Assembly (NCBI GenBank): GCA_963724195.1
Contig: CAVRTQ010000032.1
Location: 74,158 to 138,157, forward strand
Direction of reading: 5' to 3'
DNA length: 64,000 nucleotides
Source of the DNA: Solirubrobacter sp963724195
Lineage (GTDB): Bacteria; Actinomycetota; Thermoleophilia; Solirubrobacterales; Solirubrobacteraceae
Shown: piece after piece, positions 17,939 to 25,497 of the stretch
How positions within the stretch are numbered: the stretch's first letter is position 1
Layout: every line of letters starts with the position of its first letter
The notes under the pieces: model-generated
What the model saw: the letters and a program-made list of their open reading frames with translations, nothing else
What the model was told of the DNA's origin: nothing
Database searches by the model: none
Translations under genes and position numbers: made by a program

Positions 17939-18853
17939 TCAGGAAGCGCGCGCCATGGCCGGCTGGGCGACCGGAGCGGCCACCTTCTTCGGGCGCGAGG
18001 CGATCGCCACGCCGGCGAGGATCACGACCAGACCGACGATCGCGACGACGGTGATCGTCTCGTCCAGGAAGACCGCGCCGTAGAACAGCGCCACGCCCGG
18101 GGCGAGGTAGGAGACGAGCGCCGCGCGCCCGGCGCCGATCGCCACGATCAGCTCGTAGTAGATGACGAACGCCAGCGCGGTGCCGAGCACGCCCAAGGCG
18201 ACCAGCGCGGAGATCGCGCCCGCGTCGGGCGTGTGGCCCGGCGTCGTGGCGATCCCGAACGGCAGCGTCACCAGACCCGCCAGCGTCACGCTGATCCACG
18301 TCGTCTGCACGGCGGCCAACTTGCCGTACTTGCCCTTGACGACGAAGCTCGAGAGCCCATAGAAGAACGCCGCGCCGACCATCGCCATCGCGCCCAGGAA
18401 CTCCTTGAGCGTGGACACGGACTCGACGCCGACGATCAGGACCACGCCCGCGAGCCCGAGCAACATGCCGATGCCCTGGCGGCGGTCGATCCGCTCGGAC
18501 GGCAGCAGGAACGGCGCCAGCAGCGCGATGAACAGCGAGGCCGGCGAGATCAGGACGGCGGTGAGCCCGGAAGGAACGACGTGCTCGCCGAACGTGATCA
18601 GCAGGAACGGCAGGGTGACCGCCGTCGTGCTCAGGATCAGCGCCCACCACGGACGCTCGCGCACCTCACGCCACGCGCGTGACGCCTGCCCCGTCACGCG
18701 CAGCACGACGTAGATCACCAGCGACGCCAACAGGCACCGCAGGGAGACGATCATCGCGGCCGAGAAGCCCTCGAGCGCGTACTTGATCAACAGGTAGGAG
18801 CCGCCCCAGATGGCGGACAAGGCAGCGAGCAGCGTGACGTGGCGTGCAGACAT
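17939..18853 (-). CDS. EamA/DMT-family exporter
   Basis: A 304-residue membrane protein with ten hydrophobic helices in two EamA repeats. The first repeat begins LAALSAIWGGSYLLIKYAL and the second LGAMAMVGAAFFYGLSSFVV. GVLGTALAFVIYYELI and YLAPGVALFYGAVFLDE are typical drug/metabolite transporter stretches. The substrate is unknown; family members export amino acids, nucleosides or drugs. The start ATG 18853 follows a 73-base gap from FmdB on the same strand, so it may be transcribed with or separately from it. Its 3' end is 22 bases from the acyl-CoA dehydrogenase start. Confidence 0.9.
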   Translation of the reverse strand: MSARHVTLLAALSAIWGGSYLLIKYALEGFSAAMIVSLRCLLASLVIYVVLRVTGQASRAWREVRERPWWALILSTTAVTLPFLLITFGEHVVPSGLTAVLISPASLFIALLAPFLLPSERIDRRQGIGMLLGLAGVVLIVGVESVSTLKEFLGAMAMVGAAFFYGLSSFVVKGKYGKLAAVQTTWISVTLAGLVTLPFGIATTPGHTPDAGAISALVALGVLGTALAFVIYYELIVAIGAGRAALVSYLAPGVALFYGAVFLDETITVVAIVGLVVILAGVAIASRPKKVAAPVAQPAMARAS

Positions 18854-18925
18854 GGACGCTCCGAGTCTGGCCCGGCGCGCGCTTCAGCGCAAATGAAGAT
18901 CCGTGGCAGGCCGGATCAGAAACGC

Positions 18926-19264
18926 TTATGCGTCTGACTTCGAGCCCGAAGAAGACGACGAAGAGGAGGACGAATCCGAAGACGACGACGAGCTCGAAGA
19001 CGAGCTGTCGGACTTCTTCTCGGCCTGCTTGGCGTCGTTCTTGTTCGCACCGGACTCGGCGGAAGCCGCGGACTGGCGGTTGCGCTTGGCGGTGCCGTAG
19101 TCCGTGTTGTAGAAGCCGGAGCCCTTGAAGTGGACCGCCACCGGGTGGAAGACGCGCTGAACCGGCGCCCCACACTCCTGGCATTCCGTCACCGGACTGT
19201 CCGTCATCTTCTGCATCACGTCGAAGTGATGCCCGTTCTCGCAGCGGTACTCGTAAATCGGCAT
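18926..19264 (-). CDS. FmdB-type zinc-ribbon protein with a long serine tail
   Basis: A 112-residue protein. The N-terminal ~45 residues are a FmdB/CxxC_CxxC_SSSS zinc ribbon: MPIYEYRCENGHHFDVMQ then TECQECGAPVQRVFHPV. A conserved GSGFYNTDY follows. The C-terminal third is low-complexity: basic/acidic spacer, then two runs of nine or ten serines. The ribbon probably binds zinc and nucleic acid or protein; function is not established. It is divergent from glyS across 37 bases. Confidence 0.85.
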   Translation of the reverse strand: MPIYEYRCENGHHFDVMQKMTDSPVTECQECGAPVQRVFHPVAVHFKGSGFYNTDYGTAKRNRQSAASAESGANKNDAKQAEKKSDSSSSSSSSSSDSSSSSSSSSGSKSDA

Positions 19265-19301
19265 CGGGGCGGTCGAGTATAGGTGGCCTATCCTGCGGCC
19301 C

Positions 19302-20639
19302 ATGCCCGCAGCCACCATGGACGAGGTCGTCGCGCTCTGCAAGCGGCGCGGCCTGATCTTCCCCGCCTCAGAGATCTACGGCGGTATCGCCAACACCTAC
19401 GACTACGGGCACTACGGAGTCCTCCTCAAGCGCAACGTCACCGATGCGTGGTGGAAGGCGATGATCCAGGAGCGCGACGACATCGTCGCCCTGGACTCCG
19501 CGATCATCCAGCACCCGCGCACGTGGGAGGCCTCCGGCCACCTCTCCGGCTTCAGCGATCCGCTCGTCCAGTGCCTGGGCAAGTGCAAGAAGCGCTTCCG
19601 CCTGGACCACCTGCAGGAGGCGGCCGTCGAGGCCGGCGAGGATCCGGAGACGGTCAAGTGCCCCACCTGCGGCGGCGACCTGACCGAGCCGCGCGCGTTC
19701 AACCTGATGTTCCAGACGAACATCGGTCCCGTCCAGGACGAGGGCTCGACCGTCTACCTGCGCCCCGAGACCGCGCAGGGCATCTTCCTGGACTTCAAGC
19801 AGACGCTGAACTACGCGCGCAAGAAGCCGCCGTTCGGCATCGCGCAGATCGGCAAGTCCTTCCGCAACGAGATCACGCCCGGCAACTTCATCTTCCGCAC
19901 GCTCGAGTTCGAGCAGATGGAGATGGAGTTCTTCGTCCCGCCGGAGGAGGCCGAGCAGTGGTACGAGTACTGGTGCCAGGAGCGCCTGAACTGGTACGTC
20001 AAGCTCGGCATCGACCCTGAGCGCCTGCGCCTGCGCCCGCACGACGCGGAGGAGCTCAGCCACTACTCGTCCGGCACCAGCGACGTCGAGTACCTGTACC
20101 CGATCGGCTGGTCCGAGCTCGAGGGCGTCGCCAACCGCGGCAACTTCGACCTCACCCAGCACGCGGAGTTCTCGCGCGAGAAGCTCGAGTGGAAGGACCC
20201 GCAGACCGGCAAGGGCTACCTCCCGCACGTGATCGAGCCCGCCGCCGGCCTCGGCCGCACGATGCTCGCGCTGCTGTGCGAGGCCTACGACCAGGACGAG
20301 ATCGGCGGCGAGACGCGCACCGTCCTGCGCCTGCATCCGACGATGGCGCCGATCAAGGTCGCCGTGCTCCCGCTCCTGCGCAAGGACGGCCACCCCGAGA
20401 AGGCGCGCGAGATCTACCAGGACCTGCGCACGCGCATGAGCGCCGAGTACGACGAGGGCGGCAACATCGGCAAGCGCTACCGCCGCCAGGACGAGATCGG
20501 CACGCCGTTCGGCGTCACCGTCGACCACCAGACGCTGGAGGACGACACGGTCACCCTGCGCGACCGCGACTCGCTCACCCAGGAGCGCGTCCCGGTCACC
20601 GAGCTGGCGGCGCTCCTCGAGTCCAAGCTCGCTGCGTGA
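19302..20639 (+). CDS. glyS: glycyl-tRNA synthetase (single-chain class II)
   Basis: A 445-residue class II synthetase that attaches glycine to tRNA-Gly. Motifs: GGIANTYDYGHYGVLLKRNV near the N-terminus, a zinc-finger insertion with KCPTCGGDL, and motif 2 region FGIAQIGKSFRNEITPGNF. Motif 3 is in VIEPAAGLGRTMLALL. The anticodon-binding domain occupies the last ~110 residues (APIKVAVLPLL to RRQDEIGTPFGVTVD). This is the eukaryote/actinobacterial homodimeric type, not the alpha2-beta2 type. Its TGA overlaps the GTG of the next gene. Confidence 0.96.
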   Translation: MPAATMDEVVALCKRRGLIFPASEIYGGIANTYDYGHYGVLLKRNVTDAWWKAMIQERDDIVALDSAIIQHPRTWEASGHLSGFSDPLVQCLGKCKKRFRLDHLQEAAVEAGEDPETVKCPTCGGDLTEPRAFNLMFQTNIGPVQDEGSTVYLRPETAQGIFLDFKQTLNYARKKPPFGIAQIGKSFRNEITPGNFIFRTLEFEQMEMEFFVPPEEAEQWYEYWCQERLNWYVKLGIDPERLRLRPHDAEELSHYSSGTSDVEYLYPIGWSELEGVANRGNFDLTQHAEFSREKLEWKDPQTGKGYLPHVIEPAAGLGRTMLALLCEAYDQDEIGGETRTVLRLHPTMAPIKVAVLPLLRKDGHPEKAREIYQDLRTRMSAEYDEGGNIGKRYRRQDEIGTPFGVTVDHQTLEDDTVTLRDRDSLTQERVPVTELAALLESKLAA

Positions 20640-20998
20640 CGCCTGAAGAGACCCGTCTGCGCGAGCTGCTCACCCTCGGCGGCGTCACCGGCGCCGCCGA
20701 GCCGGGCCCGCAGCCCGCGGACACCCTCGACCCGATTCGCGTGTGGTCGGTGTGGCAGCAGTTCGCGGCCGAGCACGAGGGCGACCTGCAGGCCGCCTAC
20801 GGGACGGTCGGCGAGCGCTTCGAGGTCAGCCTGAGCCGCGGGCCGCTGCGCACGACGTTCGCGTACGCCGACCACGATCTCGGGAGCTACGAGGCGACCT
20901 CGGCCGGCACGTCGCTGCCCGAGTTCTTCGCCGAAGTGCTCACCACACCCGGCTTCCAGCTCGAAGCCGACCCGCTCACGCTCCGCATCGAAAGCTAA
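20636..20998 (+). CDS. conserved small protein downstream of glyS, function unknown
   Basis: A 120-residue acidic protein starting at GTG 20636 inside the glyS stop (GTGA). No transmembrane segment or cysteine motif is seen. Recognisable stretches are IRVWSVWQQFAAEHEGDLQ and the C-terminal LPEFFAEVLTTPGFQLEAD. The codon pattern matches its neighbours, and coupling with glyS supports a real gene. I assign no family. Its stop overlaps that of the convergent metallo-hydrolase-like gene. Confidence 0.6.
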   Translation: MTPEETRLRELLTLGGVTGAAEPGPQPADTLDPIRVWSVWQQFAAEHEGDLQAAYGTVGERFEVSLSRGPLRTTFAYADHDLGSYEATSAGTSLPEFFAEVLTTPGFQLEADPLTLRIES

Positions 20999-21555
20999 CG
21001 GTCCTCGCCGCGCCGCAGCCGCTCGATGACGGCGTCCAGCTTGGCCGGGTCGGCCTCCGCGTACCACGGCCCGTCCGCGCTCGCGCCCCACGGCACGAGG
21101 TAGTCGAACTCGACCGTCTTCAGCCGCTCGAGGCTCTCGATGTAGGCCTCGCGGTCGCTGTCGTCCAGCACGGCCGCGATCCACTCGTCGCCGTCGAGCC
21201 AGAGCGAGTCGCCGGTGAACAGCATGCGCTTCCACAAGAACGCGGTCGCGCCCGGCGTGTGCCCCGGGATCGGGATCAGCTCGAAGTCGTCGTCGACCGT
21301 CTGGCGGCCGGAGAACGTGGTGTGCGGCACCTTGACCCAGGGCGCGTCGGCCTCGTTGACCAGCAGCGGCGCGTCGGCGAACCCGCCACCGAACGTCGCC
21401 TCGTGCCAGTGGTTGAGGTACTGCGCGCGAGCCGTCCCGCTCACGCCGGGGGCGGCGTAGACGACGAGGTCGTTCTCGAGCCGGAACGAGCGGATGTGGA
21501 TGGTCTTGGCGAACGGGAGCGGCTCGCCCCGGGTCGGCTGGATTCCGTTGAGCAT
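20995..21555 (-). CDS. metallo-beta-lactamase-fold protein with degenerate metal motif
   Basis: About 186 residues. The second half of an MBL fold is clear: FELIPIPGHTPGATAFLW and MLFTGDSLWLDGDEW. The canonical HxHxDH motif is replaced by LNHWHEATFG, so only part of the metal site is present. The protein may be a non-catalytic or altered hydrolase. Start ATG 21555; GTG 21564 would add three residues. It lies convergent with the gene after glyS and divergent from a cupredoxin gene. Substrate unknown. Confidence 0.7.
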   Translation of the reverse strand: MLNGIQPTRGEPLPFAKTIHIRSFRLENDLVVYAAPGVSGTARAQYLNHWHEATFGGGFADAPLLVNEADAPWVKVPHTTFSGRQTVDDDFELIPIPGHTPGATAFLWKRMLFTGDSLWLDGDEWIAAVLDDSDREAYIESLERLKTVEFDYLVPWGASADGPWYAEADPAKLDAVIERLRRGEDR

Positions 21556-21662
21556 GCGGCCCACCGTAGGTCCAGGTACGCCGAGGTTCGATGGGTCAAT
21601 TCGCCCTACGGACTAGGGGGATCCCTGATGCACGCGGGCGCCGCCGTTCTTGGATGGCGCCC

Positions 21663-22166
21663 ATGATCCGTCGCATCTTCGCGCTCGCCGCGCTCGGCTC
21701 CATCGCCTTCGCCGCGCCCGCCCTCGCCGCCCCCAAGGCGAACACGATCACCGCCATCGGCGGCATGAAGGTCAAGGCCAACGCCTACGTCCAGGACGAC
21801 CAGCGCTGGGACGCCGACCGGTACACCGTCAAGTCGGGCGCCACCGTCACGCTGCGCGACAAGTCCACTGAAGGTCAGCCCCACACGCTGTCGCTGATCG
21901 CCAAGCTGCCCAAGACGCCGGCGCAGATCATGGGCTGCAAGGCCTGCGGCCCGCTGATGGAGGCCCACGAGGCCAACCCGGAGACGATGGAGGTCGGCAA
22001 GACCCTCGTCGAGGCGGGCGCTGAAGGCTTCGACGTCGCCGGCGACTCGATCTTCCTGCCGCCCAAGGGCAAGGTGACGTTCAAGGTCACCGCGAAGAAG
22101 GGCGCCAAGCTCGCCTTCGTGTGCGCCATCCACCCCTGGATGCTGGGCGAGATCAAGGTCTCCTAG
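21663..22166 (+). CDS. secreted cupredoxin-like protein
   Basis: A 167-residue protein with a signal peptide (RIFALAALGSIAFAAPALA) and a single blue-copper-like domain. Copper ligands are suggested by GQPHTLSLIA and LAFVCAIHPWMLGEI (His, Cys, His, Met). An insertion includes GCKACGPLMEAHEANPE, a CxxC motif not found in simple plastocyanins. ATG 21654 nine bases upstream is an alternative start. Similar in type to the proteins at 9.8-11.8 kb but in a separate place. Probably extracytoplasmic electron transfer. Confidence 0.75.
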   Translation: MIRRIFALAALGSIAFAAPALAAPKANTITAIGGMKVKANAYVQDDQRWDADRYTVKSGATVTLRDKSTEGQPHTLSLIAKLPKTPAQIMGCKACGPLMEAHEANPETMEVGKTLVEAGAEGFDVAGDSIFLPPKGKVTFKVTAKKGAKLAFVCAIHPWMLGEIKVS

Positions 22167-22831
22167 AAATCGCGTGCCGTGAGCGTCGCGTGGGCGAGCG
22201 CGTCTGCGGCCAGGCGCGCCCGCTTCTCGTTCTGCGCGACGTCCCCGAGACCCGCGTGCTCGAACATGTGGCGCAGGTGCGCCTTGACCGCGTCCAGGCT
22301 CAGGTGCACCTCGAGTGCGACCTCGCGGTTGGTCGCCGGGGTCGCGGACCTGCCGGCATGCATCGGCCGGCAGAGGGCGATCAGGATCTGCCGCTGCACA
22401 GGGGTCAGCGTTGGCCCGGTGGCCACGCGCCCCCGCATGGTCGATTCGGCTTCGTCGTCGGCTGGGTCGCGCAGCGTGAGCACGGTCTCGCCGACGCAGA
22501 TCCGGTCTCCGTTGCGCAACCGGTGGCGACCGACGACCCGGGCGCCGTTGACGTAGGTCCCGTTCTGCGAGAGGCCCTCGTCGACGATCGTCCACTGATC
22601 GCCGAGGCGCTCCAGCAGCGCGTGCGTACGCGACACCTCGCGATCCCACCGCAGCGGGAGGTCGCAGTCGGCACGGCGCCCGACCGTCACCCGCCAACGG
22701 TCGGCCGCGAGCACGAACAGCACTTGCGCGCCGGCGCCATCGCGCGCGAGCAGGAACGGCCTGCCTTCGCGCTCGGCGGCGTTGATCGCGCGTAACTCGG
22801 CCGCCGCCTGAGCGACCGACGGCTCAGTCAT
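22163..22831 (-). CDS. FHA domain protein with C-terminal helix-turn-helix
   Basis: A 222-residue protein. Residues ~45-125 form an FHA phospho-threonine-binding domain: VTVGRRADCDLPL, EVSRTHALLE, LSQNGTYVNG with the key Gly-Arg, Ser-x-x-His and Asn-Gly residues. The C-terminal ~75 residues read LTPVQRQILIALCRP, then NREVALEVHLSLDAVKAHLR and a final basic helix. This resembles a winged or LuxR-like helix-turn-helix. It is the last gene of the PknG operon, overlapping the previous gene by eight bases. I infer a phosphorylation-controlled transcription factor. Confidence 0.82.
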   Translation of the reverse strand: MTEPSVAQAAAELRAINAAEREGRPFLLARDGAGAQVLFVLAADRWRVTVGRRADCDLPLRWDREVSRTHALLERLGDQWTIVDEGLSQNGTYVNGARVVGRHRLRNGDRICVGETVLTLRDPADDEAESTMRGRVATGPTLTPVQRQILIALCRPMHAGRSATPATNREVALEVHLSLDAVKAHLRHMFEHAGLGDVAQNEKRARLAADALAHATLTARDF

Positions 22832-23372
22832 GCCGGACCACTCGCACCGCGATCTCGGTCCAGGCGCCGAGGTGGATCCGGTCGCCGTCGCACAGCGCGA
22901 CCAACGTGTTCGGCGCCAAGGCGTCGTCATTGCGCGTCGTGCCGTTGGTCGAACCGAGGTCGGCGATGGCGTAGGACCCGTCGTCGGCGCGCGACAACCG
23001 TGCATGTCGATGCGACACCGCGGGGTCGTCGAGGGCGATCTCCGGCGCGTCGGTGCGGCTGGAGCGGCCGATGCTCAACTCCGGCTCGTCGAGGGCGACG
23101 ATGCGCGGCGCGGCGCCCACCGGGAATTCCAGCTCGGCCGCGACGCGAGCGAAGTGCTCAGGATCGGCGCGCACGACCACCTCCCACACCGCTGCCGCCC
23201 GCGGCTGCGCTGCAGCGAAGTCGTACCCGCACGCCTCGCAGAACTGGGCACCGCCGGGGGCGCCGCAGCCTGGGCAGGGCACGGCCGCCGCACCCGTGAT
23301 TCGCGCCCCGCACTGGTCGCAGTAGTCCGCCGTCGCCGACGCGTGTCCCTGGGGGCACTCCACCGCGCTCAC
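22824..23372 (-). CDS. zinc-ribbon plus FHA domain protein
   Basis: A 182-residue protein. The N-terminal ~55 residues hold two zinc ribbons: ECPQGHA with YCDQCGA, then PCPGCGA with FCEACGYDF. Residues ~95-180 are an FHA domain with LSIGRSSRTDAPEI, VSHRHARLSR and LGSTNGTTRNDD, all binding residues intact. It probably reads phospho-threonine on an operon partner. In mycobacteria the FHA protein GarA is the PknG target; this protein lacks GarA's N-terminal ETTS site, so any equivalence is functional at best. GTG 23372 overlaps the vWA gene stop. Confidence 0.85.
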   Translation of the reverse strand: MSAVECPQGHASATADYCDQCGARITGAAAVPCPGCGAPGGAQFCEACGYDFAAAQPRAAAVWEVVVRADPEHFARVAAELEFPVGAAPRIVALDEPELSIGRSSRTDAPEIALDDPAVSHRHARLSRADDGSYAIADLGSTNGTTRNDDALAPNTLVALCDGDRIHLGAWTEIAVRVVRHD

Positions 23373-24646
23373 GGTCGCCGACCCGAGACCCGTACGGTTT
23401 TGGTCGAGCGCGTGTCGAGCGCCATCTCTTCCGCGACGTCGACGTCGTGCCGCAGCCGCACCGTGCCCGTCACGGGATCGTCGACGTCGACGACGTTGCG
23501 GAGCAGCCGCAGGGTCGCCTCGTTGCCACCGTCGGCGGCGAGTTGGACCGCTCGCCCGAGCTTGAGCGTGGCCGTGTCGCCATCGCCCGCCTTGCGCGCC
23601 TCCAAGCCCTCCTGGATGACCGCGGCGAGTTCCGCCTGCCCGGTGTAGTGCGCGACCTCGCGGTTGATCTGCGTCGAGAGCCGCTCGTCGTCGGTCCAGA
23701 TCGCTCTGATGAGCGACTGGCCGGAGACCTGCCCGTCCACGACCAAGCTCACCCGGCCCGCGAGCATCTCGTCGCCGATCGCACGCGCCGGCACCCGGAT
23801 CGCGATGTGGTAGTCGCGCGCTTCGCGGCCCCACGCGCCGGTCGGGTAGTCCACGGTCTGGGCCGCGACGTCCGCGGCGCGCGCCGTCAGGTCCTCGATC
23901 ACGGGGGAGACCTGGCGGACGAAGGCGACCGCCGCGCCCTGTGGCGTCCACAGCCGGAGCGCGACGTTGCCGGTTTCCTTGCTCATGGCCGCCTCGATCA
24001 TCGCGCGGAAGTCGGCAGCGAGCGCGTCGGGCTCGGGGATGATGTCGACGGTCCCGAGCAGCGCGGAGGCCACCTCGCGCAGGTCGGCGACCAGCCAGTC
24101 GGTGCCGATGCCGCGGCAGTCGCACTGGAACCGCCCCTTGCAGGCCTCCAGCGTCCGAGCGAGCTCGCGAGGCGTCTCGTCGCGATCCTCGCCGTCGGTC
24201 AGCAGGATGGCGTGGCAGATCGCCTCCTCATGAGCGGCGAACGTCGAATTGGCGAGCGCCAGCCATTTGCCGATCGCCGTCCCGCCGCCGGGCTTGAGCT
24301 CGCTGACGGCGGCCTTGGCGCTCGCGCGCGTCTCGGCGGACGCCGCTACGAGCCCGCGGCGCGGGTAGATCGCCCTCGCGCGGTGCGTGCCGGCGATCAC
24401 GCCGAACGCGACGCCGTCGCGGAGGTTGTCGATCGCGACGCCGGTCGCGTGCATCGCCGCGCGCAGCTTGGCGCCCGGCATCCCCATGGAGCCGGAAGTA
24501 TCGATGATCACGATCTCGGCGGCGGCGCCCGTGCCGCGCACGGGCCCGGCGGCGCCGTCGGCGGTGACCGTGACGACGGCGTTGACCTCTTCAGCGCCGA
24601 CTGGCAGGAACTCGTTCTGGTAGGTCTCGGCAGTGAACCGGCTCAT
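23369..24646 (-). CDS. von Willebrand factor A domain protein (TerY-like)
   Basis: A 425-residue cytoplasmic protein with a vWA domain near the N-terminus. The metal-ion-dependent adhesion site is complete: DTSGSM (residues 49-54), GGGTAIGKW, and LLTDGEDRDE. The C-terminal half is beta-rich (VSLVVDGQVSGQSL) then helical (LAAVIQEGLEARKAGDGD), ending with a basic tail. It lies between PP2C phosphatase and FHA genes with four-base overlaps at both ends. The kinase/PP2C/vWA arrangement recalls the TerY-P triad. A role as a metal-dependent scaffold is inferred. Confidence 0.87.
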   Translation of the reverse strand: MSRFTAETYQNEFLPVGAEEVNAVVTVTADGAAGPVRGTGAAAEIVIIDTSGSMGMPGAKLRAAMHATGVAIDNLRDGVAFGVIAGTHRARAIYPRRGLVAASAETRASAKAAVSELKPGGGTAIGKWLALANSTFAAHEEAICHAILLTDGEDRDETPRELARTLEACKGRFQCDCRGIGTDWLVADLREVASALLGTVDIIPEPDALAADFRAMIEAAMSKETGNVALRLWTPQGAAVAFVRQVSPVIEDLTARAADVAAQTVDYPTGAWGREARDYHIAIRVPARAIGDEMLAGRVSLVVDGQVSGQSLIRAIWTDDERLSTQINREVAHYTGQAELAAVIQEGLEARKAGDGDTATLKLGRAVQLAADGGNEATLRLLRNVVDVDDPVTGTVRLRHDVDVAEEMALDTRSTKTVRVSGRRP

Positions 24647-25497
24647 GCGGCGGCCCTCCCGGCCAGGGGCAGTTCGACGACGATGACGGTGATGTTGTCG
24701 CTCCCGCCCGCGTCGAGCGCGCGCTGCACGAGCGCGCCGGCGACGACCGGCGGCGGGCCGCTTGCACGCAACTCGGCCATGGCTGACGGGTAGTTCCAGA
24801 GTCCATCCGTGCACAGCACGAGCCGTCCGTCCGCGGCGGCGGTCGCGACGATGTGCGGCGGCACCTCCGGTGCGTCCGCCCCGAGCCAGCGGGTGACCGC
24901 GTGCGCCTCGGCGTCGTCGGTGGTGAGTTGCTGACTATCGAGGTACGCGCGGCTGTCACCCGCCCAGCCGACGATCAGCTCATCGGCGCGCCACACCGCG
25001 GCGACGAGCGTGCACGCAGGCGGGTCCATGGGCGTATCGACGGCAAGCTGCGCGACGGCGGCCTGGGCGACGCGCATCGCGGTGGCCATGGCGTCGCGCA
25101 ACTCGGCGTCACCGCGCACGGCATCCGAGAGCACGCTGCCGGCCACCTCAGCCGCCCGGGTCGCGGCGTCAGCGGCGTTCGTCGACGCCGAGATCCCGTC
25201 GCAGACGACCGCAGCGACCCCCGGGCCACCAGCGTCGAGGTAGAGCGCGTCCTCGTTGTGCGGTCGCACGCGGCCACGGTCGCTGACGGCGGCCGCACCG
25301 TCGACGTCGAACTCCAAGCGCGCGCCGGGCGCACGGGCACGCACGCCGCAGCGAACGCAGAAGCCGTCTTCGTCCACGCCCGCGCCGCAAGCGCGGCACG
25401 CCTCGCGCGCGAGGCGTCCACCGCACTGCTCGCAGAAATGATCACCGCGGGCAGTCGCCGCGCCACAGCGCGAGCACACGAACGCTGTCGCGGTCAT
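24643..25497 (-). CDS. zinc-ribbon PP2C-type Ser/Thr phosphatase
   Basis: A 284-residue protein. The first ~55 residues contain two zinc ribbons (VCSRCGA, FCEQCGG, ACRACGA, FCVRCGV). The PP2C domain then shows the metal-binding aspartates: RPHNEDALYLD, AVVCDGISAS, VGWAGDSRAYL, LCTDGLWNY and GGSDNITVIVVE. All PPM metal ligands are present, so it should be active. It probably reverses phosphorylation by the adjacent PknG kinase. Start ATG 25497 overlaps the kinase stop (ATGA); a GTG at 25503 is less likely. Confidence 0.92.
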   Translation of the reverse strand: MTATAFVCSRCGAATARGDHFCEQCGGRLAREACRACGAGVDEDGFCVRCGVRARAPGARLEFDVDGAAAVSDRGRVRPHNEDALYLDAGGPGVAAVVCDGISASTNAADAATRAAEVAGSVLSDAVRGDAELRDAMATAMRVAQAAVAQLAVDTPMDPPACTLVAAVWRADELIVGWAGDSRAYLDSQQLTTDDAEAHAVTRWLGADAPEVPPHIVATAAADGRLVLCTDGLWNYPSAMAELRASGPPPVVAGALVQRALDAGGSDNITVIVVELPLAGRAAA

